Shown here piece after piece: positions 1 to 6,677 of a stretch of 10,828 bases of DNA. The notes below the pieces were generated by a model, which saw nothing but the letters and a program-made list of their open reading frames with translations, was not told the origin of the DNA and did not search any database. The position numbers were made by a program, and so were the translations under genes. Each line of letters opens with the position of its first letter. Position 1 is the first letter of the stretch. The DNA is from an uncultured Bacilli bacterium. GTDB lineage: Bacteria > Bacillota_I > Bacilli_A > RF39 > UBA660. The stretch lies in NCBI GenBank assembly GCA_948687865.1, contig CAPQQE010000012.1:10564-21391 (forward strand). The letters run 5' to 3'.

Positions 1-187
1 CATTATTATTATCATCATCATAAAATCCCTTTAATCTAAGTTTATCATAAGCCCAATCACCTACAACATAATCATATGAATGAAAATAATCAGTACATTT
101 TGAAATAAATTCTTCCTTATCAAAACCATTTCTATAGTCCTTTATAATTTCATACTTAATATTATTAACAGTTACAATTTTTTCCAT
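1..187 (-). CDS. yutD: YutD-like protein, N-terminal part (cut by window edge)
   Basis: The first 62 codons read from ATG at 187 and stay open to the left edge, so the C-terminal part is missing. The stretch DYVVGDWAYDKLRLKGFY is the signature I recall for the YutD (DUF1027) family of Bacilli, whose members are small cytoplasmic proteins of roughly 100 residues. Their biochemical role is not known to me. An AGAGG ribosome site lies about 8 bases before the ATG. The gene lies 48 bases downstream of yunB, and yutD and yunB are also near neighbours in Bacillus subtilis, which supports both calls. It appears to have its own promoter inside the end of yunB. Family call is firm; function is open. 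Confidence 0.85.
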   Translation of the reverse strand, partial: MEKIVTVNNIKYEIIKDYRNGFDKEEFISKCTDYFHSYDYVVGDWAYDKLRLKGFYDDDNNN

Positions 188-219
188 AGTATATACCTCT
201 TTAATATTGTTATAATATA

Positions 220-249
220 AGTATATCATATTTTATTAATCAGTTTCAA
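220..249 (-). promoter_or_regulatory. Promoter for yutD (-35 and extended -10)
   Basis: Reading the minus strand, TTGAAA (244-249) is followed after 18 bases by TATACT (220-225) preceded by TGA, an extended -10. Predicted transcription starts near 213, giving a leader of about 26 bases before the yutD ATG. The -35 lies inside the last codons of yunB. This is the best -35/-10 pair in the window. It implies that yutD can be expressed independently of the sporulation gene upstream. Confidence 0.5.
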
Positions 250-991
250 TTGGGATAGATAATATATTTGAACTTCCACTTAATTTTCCACTACTAAAGT
301 ATTCAGGCACGCTTCCATTTATAATTTTTATAGCAACTGGTATGTTATTAACAATCTTAATTCTTTCAGTTTGAAAAGGTATAATTACTTCTTCTGTTAC
401 TTCCACTTTGGCATATATTTCAACTAATGCACTATTTATACCATAATTACTAATATTGGTTTCCACATTACTAACTACATTCCCAATTAAATTTAATTTA
501 ACTGGTATTTTTGGACCAATATTAGATAAAAGTACATTATTACTTATTATTCCCATAGGTATTTCAGATATAACACCATTTTTTAAATTTTTTATATTAT
601 AGTCATCAGATGATATAAAAGATATATCATCAATTTCCCCTTTTTCTAATTTTTTTAAATTTTCACTTACTACAGATGTAGTTGCTGATAAAAATTTATT
701 TACCATAATAGGATTAAAATCTATAGTTTGAATTTCACCATTACTATTTTGAATTACATCGTACATATTATCATCAAGTATAGATAAAACATCATCATTA
801 AGAGAATTCTTAATCGTTAATATTGCCATTTTCTTACAATCTATTTTTGCTTGATTCATAATAACAGGCAAGACTTTATTTCCACAATAATCTATTAATA
901 TATAAGCACTTATTATTAATAGTACAATTATAGTTGATATTTTAGTTGATAATTTTATTTTCTTATGTGACCTTAATCTTATTTTTTTCAA
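236..991 (-). CDS. yunB: Sporulation protein YunB
   Basis: A 251-residue protein with a basic N-terminus and one membrane segment at about residues 16-35; the rest is predicted outside the cytoplasm. The segment IPMGIISNNVLLSNIGPKIP, then NLIGNVVSNVETNISNYGIN and VEVTEEVIIPF, matches the conserved core I remember of YunB. YunB is a single-pass protein found in endospore formers; in B. subtilis it is under mother-cell (SigE) control and its molecular role is unknown. Start choice: a GTG at 1000 is in frame, but it is part of the ribosome site AGGTGA. The TTG at 991, five bases past that site, is the better start. A terminator of the upstream gene lies just before it, and CATATAAT (1008-1015) could be its promoter, although the leader would be only about 10 bases long. 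Confidence 0.87.
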   Translation of the reverse strand: MKKIRLRSHKKIKLSTKISTIIVLLIISAYILIDYCGNKVLPVIMNQAKIDCKKMAILTIKNSLNDDVLSILDDNMYDVIQNSNGEIQTIDFNPIMVNKFLSATTSVVSENLKKLEKGEIDDISFISSDDYNIKNLKNGVISEIPMGIISNNVLLSNIGPKIPVKLNLIGNVVSNVETNISNYGINSALVEIYAKVEVTEEVIIPFQTERIKIVNNIPVAIKIINGSVPEYFSSGKLSGSSNILSIPIETD

Positions 992-1015
992 TATAATCAC
1001 CTATTTAATTATATG

Positions 1016-1039
1016 AAAAAAGAAAAATTAAATTTTTCT
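1016..1039 (-). terminator. Rho-independent terminator of the 1038-1796 gene
   Basis: On the minus strand AGAAAAA and TTTTTCT pair around a 5-base loop (1021-1039) and are followed by TTTTT (1016-1020). The stem begins inside the stop codon TAG (1038-1040). The stem is AT-rich and therefore weak. It separates this gene from yunB. Confidence 0.6.
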
Positions 1040-1796
1040 ATTTTATAAATAAATTATAAACTAATATTCCAATACCCACTACTAATACTGTAGTAAGTAT
1101 AAATATAAGAACTTTAATAAATGTACTAGTTTTCTTTACATTATCTTCCAAATCCTCCAGTTTTTCAAAATCCTTCGTACTAAACATAAATGTATCTGTA
1201 CTGTATTCTGATGTAGTATCATTTTTTATTTGTTTTATATCAATTCCAGGTTTTATATCATTTTCATCCATTAACTCTGTCATATTATCTTCATTTGTTA
1301 AATCATTGAACATATCCATAGCTAAATCAACAGAACTTACATTTGTTAATGTATTCATTATATTTAATAATTCTTTTTCTTCCTTTACGAGACTTTCATA
1401 TACTTTCCTTGTTTTTGATAGTTCTTCGTCTAAATTTTCTTTAAATTTGTAATTTTGTATCTTCCTTTTCTCATTAGCATCTTCAATTATATCTCTTTGA
1501 TTTTTTGCTTCTTTTAATACTTCATTAATATCATATAATTTATTATCATAGTTTTTTGGGGGAACTATACTATCATATTCTTTTTCTATTATTGGTGTTT
1601 TATCTATTCTCTTATCTATTTTTTTATCTCCATCAATTATTTCCTTTATTTTTGATATATCTATTTCATTTGAATCATCTATAACTACCATATTAGTGTA
1701 ATTTGTATTTGCGTATATATCATCATATAAATTTTGATTTTTATTAACTCTACTAAAAGATTCATTGTTATTATACTTATCTAATCTAGATTGCAA
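1038..1796 (-). CDS. Unrecognised tail-anchored coiled-coil protein
   Basis: 252 residues, starting at TTG 1796 with AGGTGG six bases upstream. I do not recognise a named family. The N-terminus (QSRLDKY, then SRVNKNQNLYDDIY) looks ordered. Residues of about 85-150 (EVLKEAKNQRDIIEDANEKR onward) are charged and helical, probably a coiled coil. An acidic stretch follows. The last 25 or so residues form one membrane helix (VLIFILTTVLVVGIGILVY) ending a few residues before the C-terminus. There is no signal peptide, so the bulk should sit in the cytoplasm, anchored by its tail. The next gene downstream is yunB, separated by a weak terminator, so a link to sporulation or the cell envelope is possible but unproven. 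The 3909-4565 product has the same layout without obvious sequence similarity. Confidence 0.75.
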   Translation of the reverse strand: MQSRLDKYNNNESFSRVNKNQNLYDDIYANTNYTNMVVIDDSNEIDISKIKEIIDGDKKIDKRIDKTPIIEKEYDSIVPPKNYDNKLYDINEVLKEAKNQRDIIEDANEKRKIQNYKFKENLDEELSKTRKVYESLVKEEKELLNIMNTLTNVSSVDLAMDMFNDLTNEDNMTELMDENDIKPGIDIKQIKNDTTSEYSTDTFMFSTKDFEKLEDLEDNVKKTSTFIKVLIFILTTVLVVGIGILVYNLFIK

Positions 1797-1818
1797 TGGA
1801 AACCACCTACTTTATAAA

Positions 1819-1827
1819 ATAATATCA
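1819..1827 (-). promoter_or_regulatory. Extended -10 promoter for the 1038-1796 gene
   Basis: The minus strand reads TGATATTAT. The nearest -35 candidate, TTTAAA at 1842-1847 with a 17-base spacer, is poor. Predicted start is near 1812, leaving about 16 bases of leader that include AGGTGG. It faces away from the ferredoxin promoter about 50 bases to the right. Confidence 0.4.
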
Positions 1828-1877
1828 TATTTTTTATTTTTTTTAAATAACTTAATATAAATTATCTAAAATTGTAG

Positions 1878-1883
1878 TATAAT
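1878..1883 (+). promoter_or_regulatory. -10 element (TATAAT) for the ferredoxin gene
   Basis: A perfect TATAAT lies 23 bases before the ATG, with a predicted start near 1890 upstream of the GGAGG ribosome site. No TG extension and no convincing -35 box is visible; the upstream sequence is nearly all A and T. Confidence 0.45.
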
Positions 1884-1906
1884 TATATTAGTTTGAAGGA
1901 GGTACT

Positions 1907-2128
1907 ATGAAAAAGGTTGTAGTAAATAAAGATAAATGTCTAGGATGTGGAATGTGTGTTGGTATTGAATCAGATGTATTTGATTTTGATGATGATAATC
2001 TCGCTAAGGCAAATAATGATAATATAAATGATGAGAATAAAGATAATGTAAATAACGCTATTGACTCATGTCCAGTAGGTGCTATTGAAGTTCATGAAGA
2101 AGAAAGCAACAAAGAAAACAACAATTAA
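1907..2128 (+). CDS. Ferredoxin with one 4Fe-4S cluster
   Basis: 73 residues. Cysteines C11, C14 and C17 (CLGCGMC) and C55 (SCPVGAI) give the classic four-ligand set for a single [4Fe-4S] cluster, as in the Bacillus-type monocluster ferredoxins of about 60-80 residues. It would carry low-potential electrons in the cytoplasm. The segment between the cysteine groups (about 26-50) is full of Asp and Asn (DFDDDNL, NNDNIND), so the protein is very acidic. It ends in an EESNKENNN tail. A textbook GAAGGAGGT ribosome site precedes the ATG. The gene stands alone with its own -10 and terminator, so its redox partners are not indicated by neighbours. Confidence 0.93.
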   Translation: MKKVVVNKDKCLGCGMCVGIESDVFDFDDDNLAKANNDNINDENKDNVNNAIDSCPVGAIEVHEEESNKENNN

Positions 2129-2140
2129 TGTTGTTTTTTT
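2115..2140 (+). terminator. Rho-independent terminator of the ferredoxin gene
   Basis: AAAACAACA (2115-2123) pairs with TGTTGTTTT (2129-2137) around a 5-base loop, followed by further T residues to 2140. The stop codon TAA (2126-2128) is in the loop, so the last codons of the gene form the left arm. Confidence 0.8.
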
Positions 2141-2189
2141 ATAATAGTATAGTTTTATAGTCGAAACTAGTAGTGTAGTCATAATAAGG

Positions 2190-2210
2190 CATAGTATTAC
2201 CCCTACTATG
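2190..2210. repeat. Short inverted repeat in the ferredoxin-NUDIX gap
   Basis: CATAGTA and TACTATG flank the 7-base spacer TTACCCC. It lies in a 127-base stretch (2129-2255) between two converging genes. That stretch is also rich in TAG-containing words (for example TATAGC twice at about 2215-2228). There is no T-run on either side, so it is not a standard terminator. It may be a small RNA hairpin, a protein site or chance. Confidence 0.3.
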
Positions 2211-2255
2211 TAGCGTATAGCATATAGCAAAATGTTCTAAAATATTTTCTAAATT

Positions 2256-2711
2256 TTAAATTTTTATTGTGCCATCTTTTATTTTATCTATTATTGCTTT
2301 AGCCCTTGATTCCAAATTTGGTAAATTATTAAGTGAAAAAAATTTTAATTCTTTACTTTCATTATCTGATACTTTAATTGCCCCTGTATAATTTAACACT
2401 TTAAATAAAACTATAACTGTGCACATTTTATCCCCATTAGGATATTCAAAATAATATTCTTCCCCAGACAACACATCAACAAGCTCTAAGTTACTAGCCG
2501 TAATTCCTGTTTCCTCTTTTAATTCTCTTATAGCAGTATCTTTAATATTTTCGTATAATTCCATTGAACCACCAGGAATACCCCAAGTATTTGTATCACT
2601 TCTTAAATTTAATAGTAATTCATTTTTATTATTAAATACTAGTGTAGTTGCACCAAGACCTATAATAGGTTCATGTCCAACATATTTTCTTAAATCCATT
2701 ATATATCCCAT
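2256..2711 (-). CDS. NUDIX hydrolase
   Basis: 151 residues. The NUDIX box is complete at residues 48-70: G48, E54, then R62-E63 and E66-E67-x-G69, fitting Gx5Ex7REUxEExGU. Proteins of this family use the box to bind metal and cut nucleoside diphosphates linked to another group (X). The N-terminal segment DLRKYVGHEPIIGLGAT and the WGIPGGSMEL stretch are typical of a common ADP-ribose-/MutT-like subgroup in Bacillota. The substrate cannot be told from sequence. ATG at 2711 has GAGG about five bases upstream and is preferred over ATG 2699. The gene is single, with its own extended -10 promoter, and diverges from the 2894-3838 gene. No clear terminator follows it. Confidence 0.92.
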   Translation of the reverse strand: MGYIMDLRKYVGHEPIIGLGATTLVFNNKNELLLNLRSDTNTWGIPGGSMELYENIKDTAIRELKEETGITASNLELVDVLSGEEYYFEYPNGDKMCTVIVLFKVLNYTGAIKVSDNESKELKFFSLNNLPNLESRAKAIIDKIKDGTIKI

Positions 2712-2737
2712 TTTTTCCTCACTTTCATTTTGATACT

Positions 2738-2746
2738 ATTATATCA
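2738..2746 (-). promoter_or_regulatory. Extended -10 promoter for the NUDIX gene
   Basis: The minus strand reads TGATATAAT, a perfect extended -10. No good -35 box is visible at the expected distance. Predicted start is near 2731, giving a leader of about 20 bases before the ATG at 2711. Confidence 0.55.
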
Positions 2747-2849
2747 TGTTTTTAGTTATTTATTTAGGTAATTTAATAGGTACAATTTAAAATTTATAAG
2801 AGATCCTTTTGATACTTTTTCAAACATATATACAAGTAATTTCAATATA

Positions 2850-2858
2850 TGATATAAT
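2850..2858 (+). promoter_or_regulatory. Extended -10 promoter for the DUF3419-like gene
   Basis: The plus strand reads TGATATAAT, the same nine bases as the NUDIX promoter on the other strand. A weak -35 (TATACA, 2829-2834) has an 18-base spacer. The leader would be about 28 bases, including AAGGTGA seven bases before the ATG. Confidence 0.55.
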
Positions 2859-2893
2859 AATAACTAATTTTAAATTTTGAAGGTGATTGTCAG

Positions 2894-3838
2894 ATGCATA
2901 AAAAAGATTCAAATTTTGAAACACTCCTAATAAATGCAATTAATAAATGTGAAGGAATGTTTGTGGAGGATATTGCGAAAAACTTTCAATTATTATATCC
3001 TTTCACTACAGAAAATATTGCTGGTTATATAAACAATTTCAATTTATATAATGGAACATTATTAACTGTAGGATCATCTGGTGATCAAATTATAAATGGA
3101 AGTTTATTTGATTGTCGAGATATAGTTCTTTTAGATATTTGTCCATATTCAAAATTTTATATTTATTTAAAAATAAGCTGTTTATTAGAACTTGATAAAG
3201 ATCAATTTTTAAAATTTCTATGCTATAAATACAAAACATTTAGAGACAATAACTCAGCATTTAATAATGATATTTATAAAAAAATTAAAATAACCTTAAG
3301 ATTATTAGATTATGAGTCTTATTTGTTTTGGGATGAATTATTTTCGAACTTTGAAGGATTAAACATACGAAAAGAATTATTTTATTTTGATGAAAATAAA
3401 GTAAATGTGATAGTAGGGAGTAATCCATACTTACAAAACGATATATTATATAATGAAGCAAGAACAAAAATAAAAAAGACACATCTAGATTTTATTACTG
3501 ATGATGTATTTAAAACAAGAATAAACAGACAATTTGATTCAATATGGTTATCAAATATTGGAACACATATTTCAAGACATTTTTTAAAAATAATGATAGA
3601 TAATGTGTCAAGAAATCTAAATAATAATGGCCTACTTTTAATTAGTTATTTATATAATACTGTTAGAAATACTAAATATGAGCAAGATTGGAGTGCAATA
3701 TATAATTTAGAAAAAACTTTTGAAATACTACGAGAATATAATCCTGAATTAATTTCATTTAGGGGTGTTGATGGAATAAAATTTAATGATAACACAAATG
3801 ATTCAATATTAGTTTATAGGAAGAGTAAACACTTATAA
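2894..3838 (+). CDS. DUF3419-like SAM-dependent transferase (putative)
   Basis: 314 residues, no signal peptide or membrane segment. Residues 56-68 (LLTVGSSGDQIIN) look like the SAM-binding first loop of a class I Rossmann fold, and D81 in VLLDICPYS is in place of the acidic residue that ends strand 2. Residues 214-222 (FDSIWLSNI) followed by a helix and NNNGLLLISY resemble strands 4 and 5. This order, with the SSGDQ/SSGDN-type loop, recalls DUF3419. That family includes BtaA, which moves a 3-amino-3-carboxypropyl group from SAM to diacylglycerol, but the link is distant and the substrate is unknown. It may equally be a plain methyltransferase. Residues 83-96 hold C83 and C96, and an NP motif sits at 177-178. 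It is a single gene with its own promoter; neighbours do not suggest a pathway. It ends 70 bases before the converging 3909-4565 gene. Confidence 0.6.
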   Translation: MHKKDSNFETLLINAINKCEGMFVEDIAKNFQLLYPFTTENIAGYINNFNLYNGTLLTVGSSGDQIINGSLFDCRDIVLLDICPYSKFYIYLKISCLLELDKDQFLKFLCYKYKTFRDNNSAFNNDIYKKIKITLRLLDYESYLFWDELFSNFEGLNIRKELFYFDENKVNVIVGSNPYLQNDILYNEARTKIKKTHLDFITDDVFKTRINRQFDSIWLSNIGTHISRHFLKIMIDNVSRNLNNNGLLLISYLYNTVRNTKYEQDWSAIYNLEKTFEILREYNPELISFRGVDGIKFNDNTNDSILVYRKSKHL

Positions 3839-3898
3839 ATCAATATTATAAAAACATTTAAGAACTTAAATAATAATAAAAATTTGCTTATCTTTACT

Positions 3899-3921
3899 AA
3901 AAAAAGACTTAATTAAGTCTT
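3899..3921 (-). terminator. Terminator in a perfect 18-base palindrome
   Basis: AAGACTTAATTAAGTCTT (3904-3921) is self-complementary. Read on the minus strand it is followed by a run of seven T residues (3905 down to 3899), a good terminator for the 3909-4565 gene. The stop codon TAA (3909-3911) lies in the stem. On the plus strand the following bases are TATAATT, so it may also stop the converging 2894-3838 transcript, less strongly. Confidence 0.75.
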
Positions 3922-4565
3922 ATAATTGAATACATAACAACTGCACCTATAATTACTGCAATTATTGATATTATTATTGCACTTGCATTACCAGCTTCTG
4001 CCTCATTCATATTAGGCATTACCTCTTCATCATCTTCTCCATCAAATATAGGTTTATCAACAGTTTCTGAATCTTCATTTAAAACACTCATTTCACCAGT
4101 AAATGAGAAAGATGGTTTTAATTCTTCTTCATCATCTTCTTCAATGAAATCATCAACTACTGGTGCTTTAAATATAGTGTCATCAAAATTTGTTAATTCT
4201 AAATCATCATCCTTTGATACATCAGGCTCTATTATCTCTTCACTAGTATTTTGAGAATTTAAATACTCTTCATATTTTTTTCTCATTTCATTATCAAAAT
4301 CACTGAGTTTTTTTTCAATTACTTCAAATGGAATAGATAAATCATCACTTTCATACTCTTTTAATTTTGAAATATATATATCTTTTGTAATAGTTGGAAT
4401 TTGTCTTGCAGAATTATTTAAAATTTCAACTATTTGATTTTTACGAGCTTTTTTTAATGTATTCATATATTCATCATACTTAGTTCTTTTCTCTTCATCA
4501 GTATAATTATTATTATTTAATATCTCCATTGCATCTTCTCTGCTATAATCTAATTTTTGTGTCAT
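3909..4565 (-). CDS. Unrecognised tail-anchored acidic protein
   Basis: 218 residues from ATG 4565, which has GGGGAG nine bases upstream. An in-frame ATG at 4619 would add 18 residues, but that extension runs over the promoter -10 and has no ribosome site. I recognise no family. Residues 1-105 (TQKLDYSREDAMEIL, then KRTKYDEYMNTLKKARK) are charged and helical. Residues of about 110-185 are strongly acidic and low in complexity, with runs such as IEEDDEEEL and GEDDEEVM. One membrane helix (AIIISIIAVIIGAVVMYSI) ends two or three residues before the C-terminus, so the protein should be tail-anchored with its acidic body in the cytoplasm. It has its own promoter, although no strong terminator separates it from the activase-like pair upstream, so read-through is possible. 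A scaffold or membrane-adaptor role is a guess. Confidence 0.75.
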   Translation of the reverse strand: MTQKLDYSREDAMEILNNNNYTDEEKRTKYDEYMNTLKKARKNQIVEILNNSARQIPTITKDIYISKLKEYESDDLSIPFEVIEKKLSDFDNEMRKKYEEYLNSQNTSEEIIEPDVSKDDDLELTNFDDTIFKAPVVDDFIEEDDEEELKPSFSFTGEMSVLNEDSETVDKPIFDGEDDEEVMPNMNEAEAGNASAIIISIIAVIIGAVVMYSIIRLN

Positions 4566-4607
4566 AATATTCAACTCCCCGCTATAATCATTACTATTGT
4601 TAATAAC

Positions 4608-4616
4608 ATTATAACA
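4608..4616 (-). promoter_or_regulatory. Extended -10 promoter for the 3909-4565 gene
   Basis: The minus strand reads TGTTATAAT. A weak -35, TTTACA at 4633-4638, has a 19-base spacer. Predicted start is near 4601, giving a 36-base leader. The element overlaps the alternative upstream reading frame, which argues for the start at 4565. Confidence 0.5.
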
Positions 4617-4682
4617 CATAACACCCCTATGTTGTAAAGTATTTTTACTTATTTTAGCTTATTTAATATAGATTTTATAATT

Positions 4683-5720
4683 TTAGTGTTCCTTTTTAAT
4701 TTTAATCATATCATAAAATGCTTCTAGCCTAGTTTTTATTCCCAGTTCACTTATATGTGAATCGAACGTTAATGACATAAACGCAGTATTTGTATCATCG
4801 CATAAATTTTCAAGTACTTTCATACAAGCAACTTCAGATGCACATCCAAACTGTTTTATATGTATAATTCCATCATATCCATTATCAATAAATATTTTTG
4901 CCATCGAAACACTATTCATAAAAGATTTGCAATATTTTCTAGATTTCCATAAATAATATTTTTCTCTAACTTTTCTTACTAACTTTAAAAATGTTATATT
5001 TTTATGTCTAGTTAATTCAATATTCATATTTGATAATTCTTTTTCTATAAAATAATTGTAATCTTGCTTTATACTAGTATGTAAATCACCAACTATTCCT
5101 ATTTTTATACAATTTCTTGGTTTATCTATCTTTATATTTTTAATTTTTTTCCTAAATTTTATGTAATTTTTTATTAAATCTAGATATCCATTAGTTTTTG
5201 AAAAACTATTTAGCATACCATTTTTTGCTCTAATAAAACTTCCATTATTTATCTCGAAACCTATATTTTTTCTAATATATATATCAATTTTATCTATAAA
5301 CTTTATCATTAAAAATGATAATAATAAATGATAATAATAAGTTGTTCTTTTAATATTAGGGTTAATTTTCTTAAAGACCTTATATATATCACTTATATCA
5401 TTTATATAATATAATTTAAAATCATATCCTAAATCTTCTAATATTTGTTCTTGTAATTTAAAATAATACTTAGAATAGCAATTATCTTTAAATTTAATTA
5501 ATATATTTGCACCATTATCCAATAACTCTATAAAGCTACCTAGATTATATTTAAATATTAAACTCATATTATCAGGACTATTTTTAGAACCAATATTAAG
5601 TGTTGTTTCTGTTATAGGTGGAACAGGTAATACCTTAATACTTGTTAAATGTTCAATTAAATATTTTATTGGAATATTAAAATCTAAATATTCACTAAAG
5701 CCTATTACATTATCAATCAT
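4683..5720 (-). CDS. Acyl-CoA dehydratase activase-related protein (COG3581-like)
   Basis: 345 residues. LPVPPITETTLNIG, SPDNMSLIFKYNLGSFIELL, LQEQILEDLGYDF, FGCASEVACMKVL and LTFDSHISELGIKTRLEAF follow in order. They match the stand-alone or fused module I know next to activators of 2-hydroxyacyl-CoA dehydratases (COG3581, CoA protein activase-like). Such proteins are thought to carry iron-sulfur clusters or assist in ATP-driven electron transfer; the exact reaction is unsettled. C81, C293 and C299 are present, but the cysteine usual in the SPE-x-xC-LPFK-type segment is serine here (S53). Start choice: GTG 5729 and ATG 5726 lie within or next to the ribosome site AGGGGTGA, so ATG 5720 fits better. 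It then overlaps the upstream gene by 8 bases, implying coupled translation. No ATPase activator domain (ASKHA type) is encoded nearby. Confidence 0.8.
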   Translation of the reverse strand: MIDNVIGFSEYLDFNIPIKYLIEHLTSIKVLPVPPITETTLNIGSKNSPDNMSLIFKYNLGSFIELLDNGANILIKFKDNCYSKYYFKLQEQILEDLGYDFKLYYINDISDIYKVFKKINPNIKRTTYYYHLLLSFLMIKFIDKIDIYIRKNIGFEINNGSFIRAKNGMLNSFSKTNGYLDLIKNYIKFRKKIKNIKIDKPRNCIKIGIVGDLHTSIKQDYNYFIEKELSNMNIELTRHKNITFLKLVRKVREKYYLWKSRKYCKSFMNSVSMAKIFIDNGYDGIIHIKQFGCASEVACMKVLENLCDDTNTAFMSLTFDSHISELGIKTRLEAFYDMIKIKKEH

Positions 5721-6612
5721 AAACATCACCCCTAACTATATGAATAAAGTTTTTTAATTCCTTCTTTATTTTTTCGTTTAAAGGTAGTTCACTAACTAAA
5801 ATTGTAATTAATGGTATATCTATTTTTCTTGAAATTATTTCATTGCATAATATCTCTAGATCACAAGGATATGTTGAGAGAAGTACTATTCCATTTACAC
5901 TGTTTTTATATTCGTTTATTGTATCCAATAATTCTTTATTACATGCCTTTGGTATATCTTCATATAAGTTATTTGTGATATCTGGGTTATTAATACAATT
6001 ATATATAGTATCACATTTTAAATCGTTTAAAGTTTTAGATATAGCTTTTCCGATTGTTTTGTCATACGAATTATAACTATTAGAAACTAATAATACTTTT
6101 AATTTATCTCTATTAATCTTTTTTTCTTGAACTAAATATTTAATTTTATCTTCCTTATATTGTTCTTTCTTAGCAGTCTTATATGCATATGATGAAAGTG
6201 TTTTACCAAATCCTAAACTTTCTCCCATTTTGATAAAACCTAGCTCTTCTGTTTTTCTTTTTTTTATATCAACAGTATAACTTATAACATCTATATCAAA
6301 GATATTATTAACAATGTCATATAACATATTGAAATTATCACATACCTCAATATTTTCATCAATTGATATTATTTTTGGCACTAATACATAATCTACCTTA
6401 TCTTTTAGATAATCAACATGTCCAATATATATCTTTAATGATAAACAAAATTCATCCTCTGAAAGTTTTGTACCCTTTTCAAATAATTCAAGATTGGTTT
6501 CAGGACTTATAAGTACATCACACCCAAGTTCTTTAAAGAAAACTTTCCATAATGTTTCATATTTATGATAGAGTAATCCTCTTGGGATTCCAACTATTAT
6601 TTTATTATCCAT
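5713..6612 (-). CDS. Acyl-CoA dehydratase activase-related protein (COG3580-like)
   Basis: 299 residues. The start, VGIPRGLLYHKYETLWKVFF, is the hallmark of the DUF2229/COG3580 family. It is followed by LSEDEFCLSLKIYIGHVDYL, VDYVLVPKI and a C-terminal STYPCDLEILC. Cysteines C56, C91, C250 and C256 fall where this family normally has them, so a metal-cluster role is plausible. In many clostridia this module is fused into a protein of about 1400 residues with an ATPase activator; here it stands alone, next to its usual COG3581-like partner. AAAGGAT lies about seven bases before the ATG. The gene follows a terminator, so a promoter is expected in the 63-base gap; only a weak TATATT (6635-6640) is visible. 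The actual substrate of the pair is unknown. Confidence 0.85.
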   Translation of the reverse strand: MDNKIIVGIPRGLLYHKYETLWKVFFKELGCDVLISPETNLELFEKGTKLSEDEFCLSLKIYIGHVDYLKDKVDYVLVPKIISIDENIEVCDNFNMLYDIVNNIFDIDVISYTVDIKKRKTEELGFIKMGESLGFGKTLSSYAYKTAKKEQYKEDKIKYLVQEKKINRDKLKVLLVSNSYNSYDKTIGKAISKTLNDLKCDTIYNCINNPDITNNLYEDIPKACNKELLDTINEYKNSVNGIVLLSTYPCDLEILCNEIISRKIDIPLITILVSELPLNEKIKKELKNFIHIVRGDVYD

Positions 6613-6651
6613 ATTAATATCCTTTCGATATTAAAATATATGCCTATAAAT

Positions 6652-6677
6652 AAAAAAAAGACTATTAAATAGCCTTT
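6652..6677 (-). terminator. Rho-independent terminator of the thiol relay operon
   Basis: On the minus strand AAAGGCTAT pairs with ATAGTCTTT (one G-T pair) around a 3-base loop, spanning 6657-6677, and is followed by a run of T residues down to 6652. The stem begins inside the stop codon TAA (6676-6678). Confidence 0.82.

Noticed and set aside
2712..2893. Riboswitch or structured leader in the divergent NUDIX/DUF3419-like gap
   Set aside because: The gap is almost entirely A and T, leaders predicted from the two promoters are only about 20-28 bases, and no conserved aptamer-like pairing is visible.
3285..3482. Minus-strand open frame inside the SAM-dependent gene
   Set aside because: It overlaps a well-supported gene, has a low-complexity composition (F, L, H, I runs) and no ribosome site. 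The frames at 5843-6076 and 7623-7814 on the plus strand were dismissed for the same reasons.
4566..4619. N-terminal extension of the acidic tail-anchored protein to ATG 4619
   Set aside because: The extra codons cover the TGTTATAAT promoter element and have no Shine-Dalgarno, whereas ATG 4565 has GGGGAG at a workable distance.
4638..4653. Hairpin AAGTA-TTTT-TACTT as a terminator of the activase-like pair
   Set aside because: On the minus strand it is followed by TACAACATAGG, not a T-run, so it would not terminate in the usual way.
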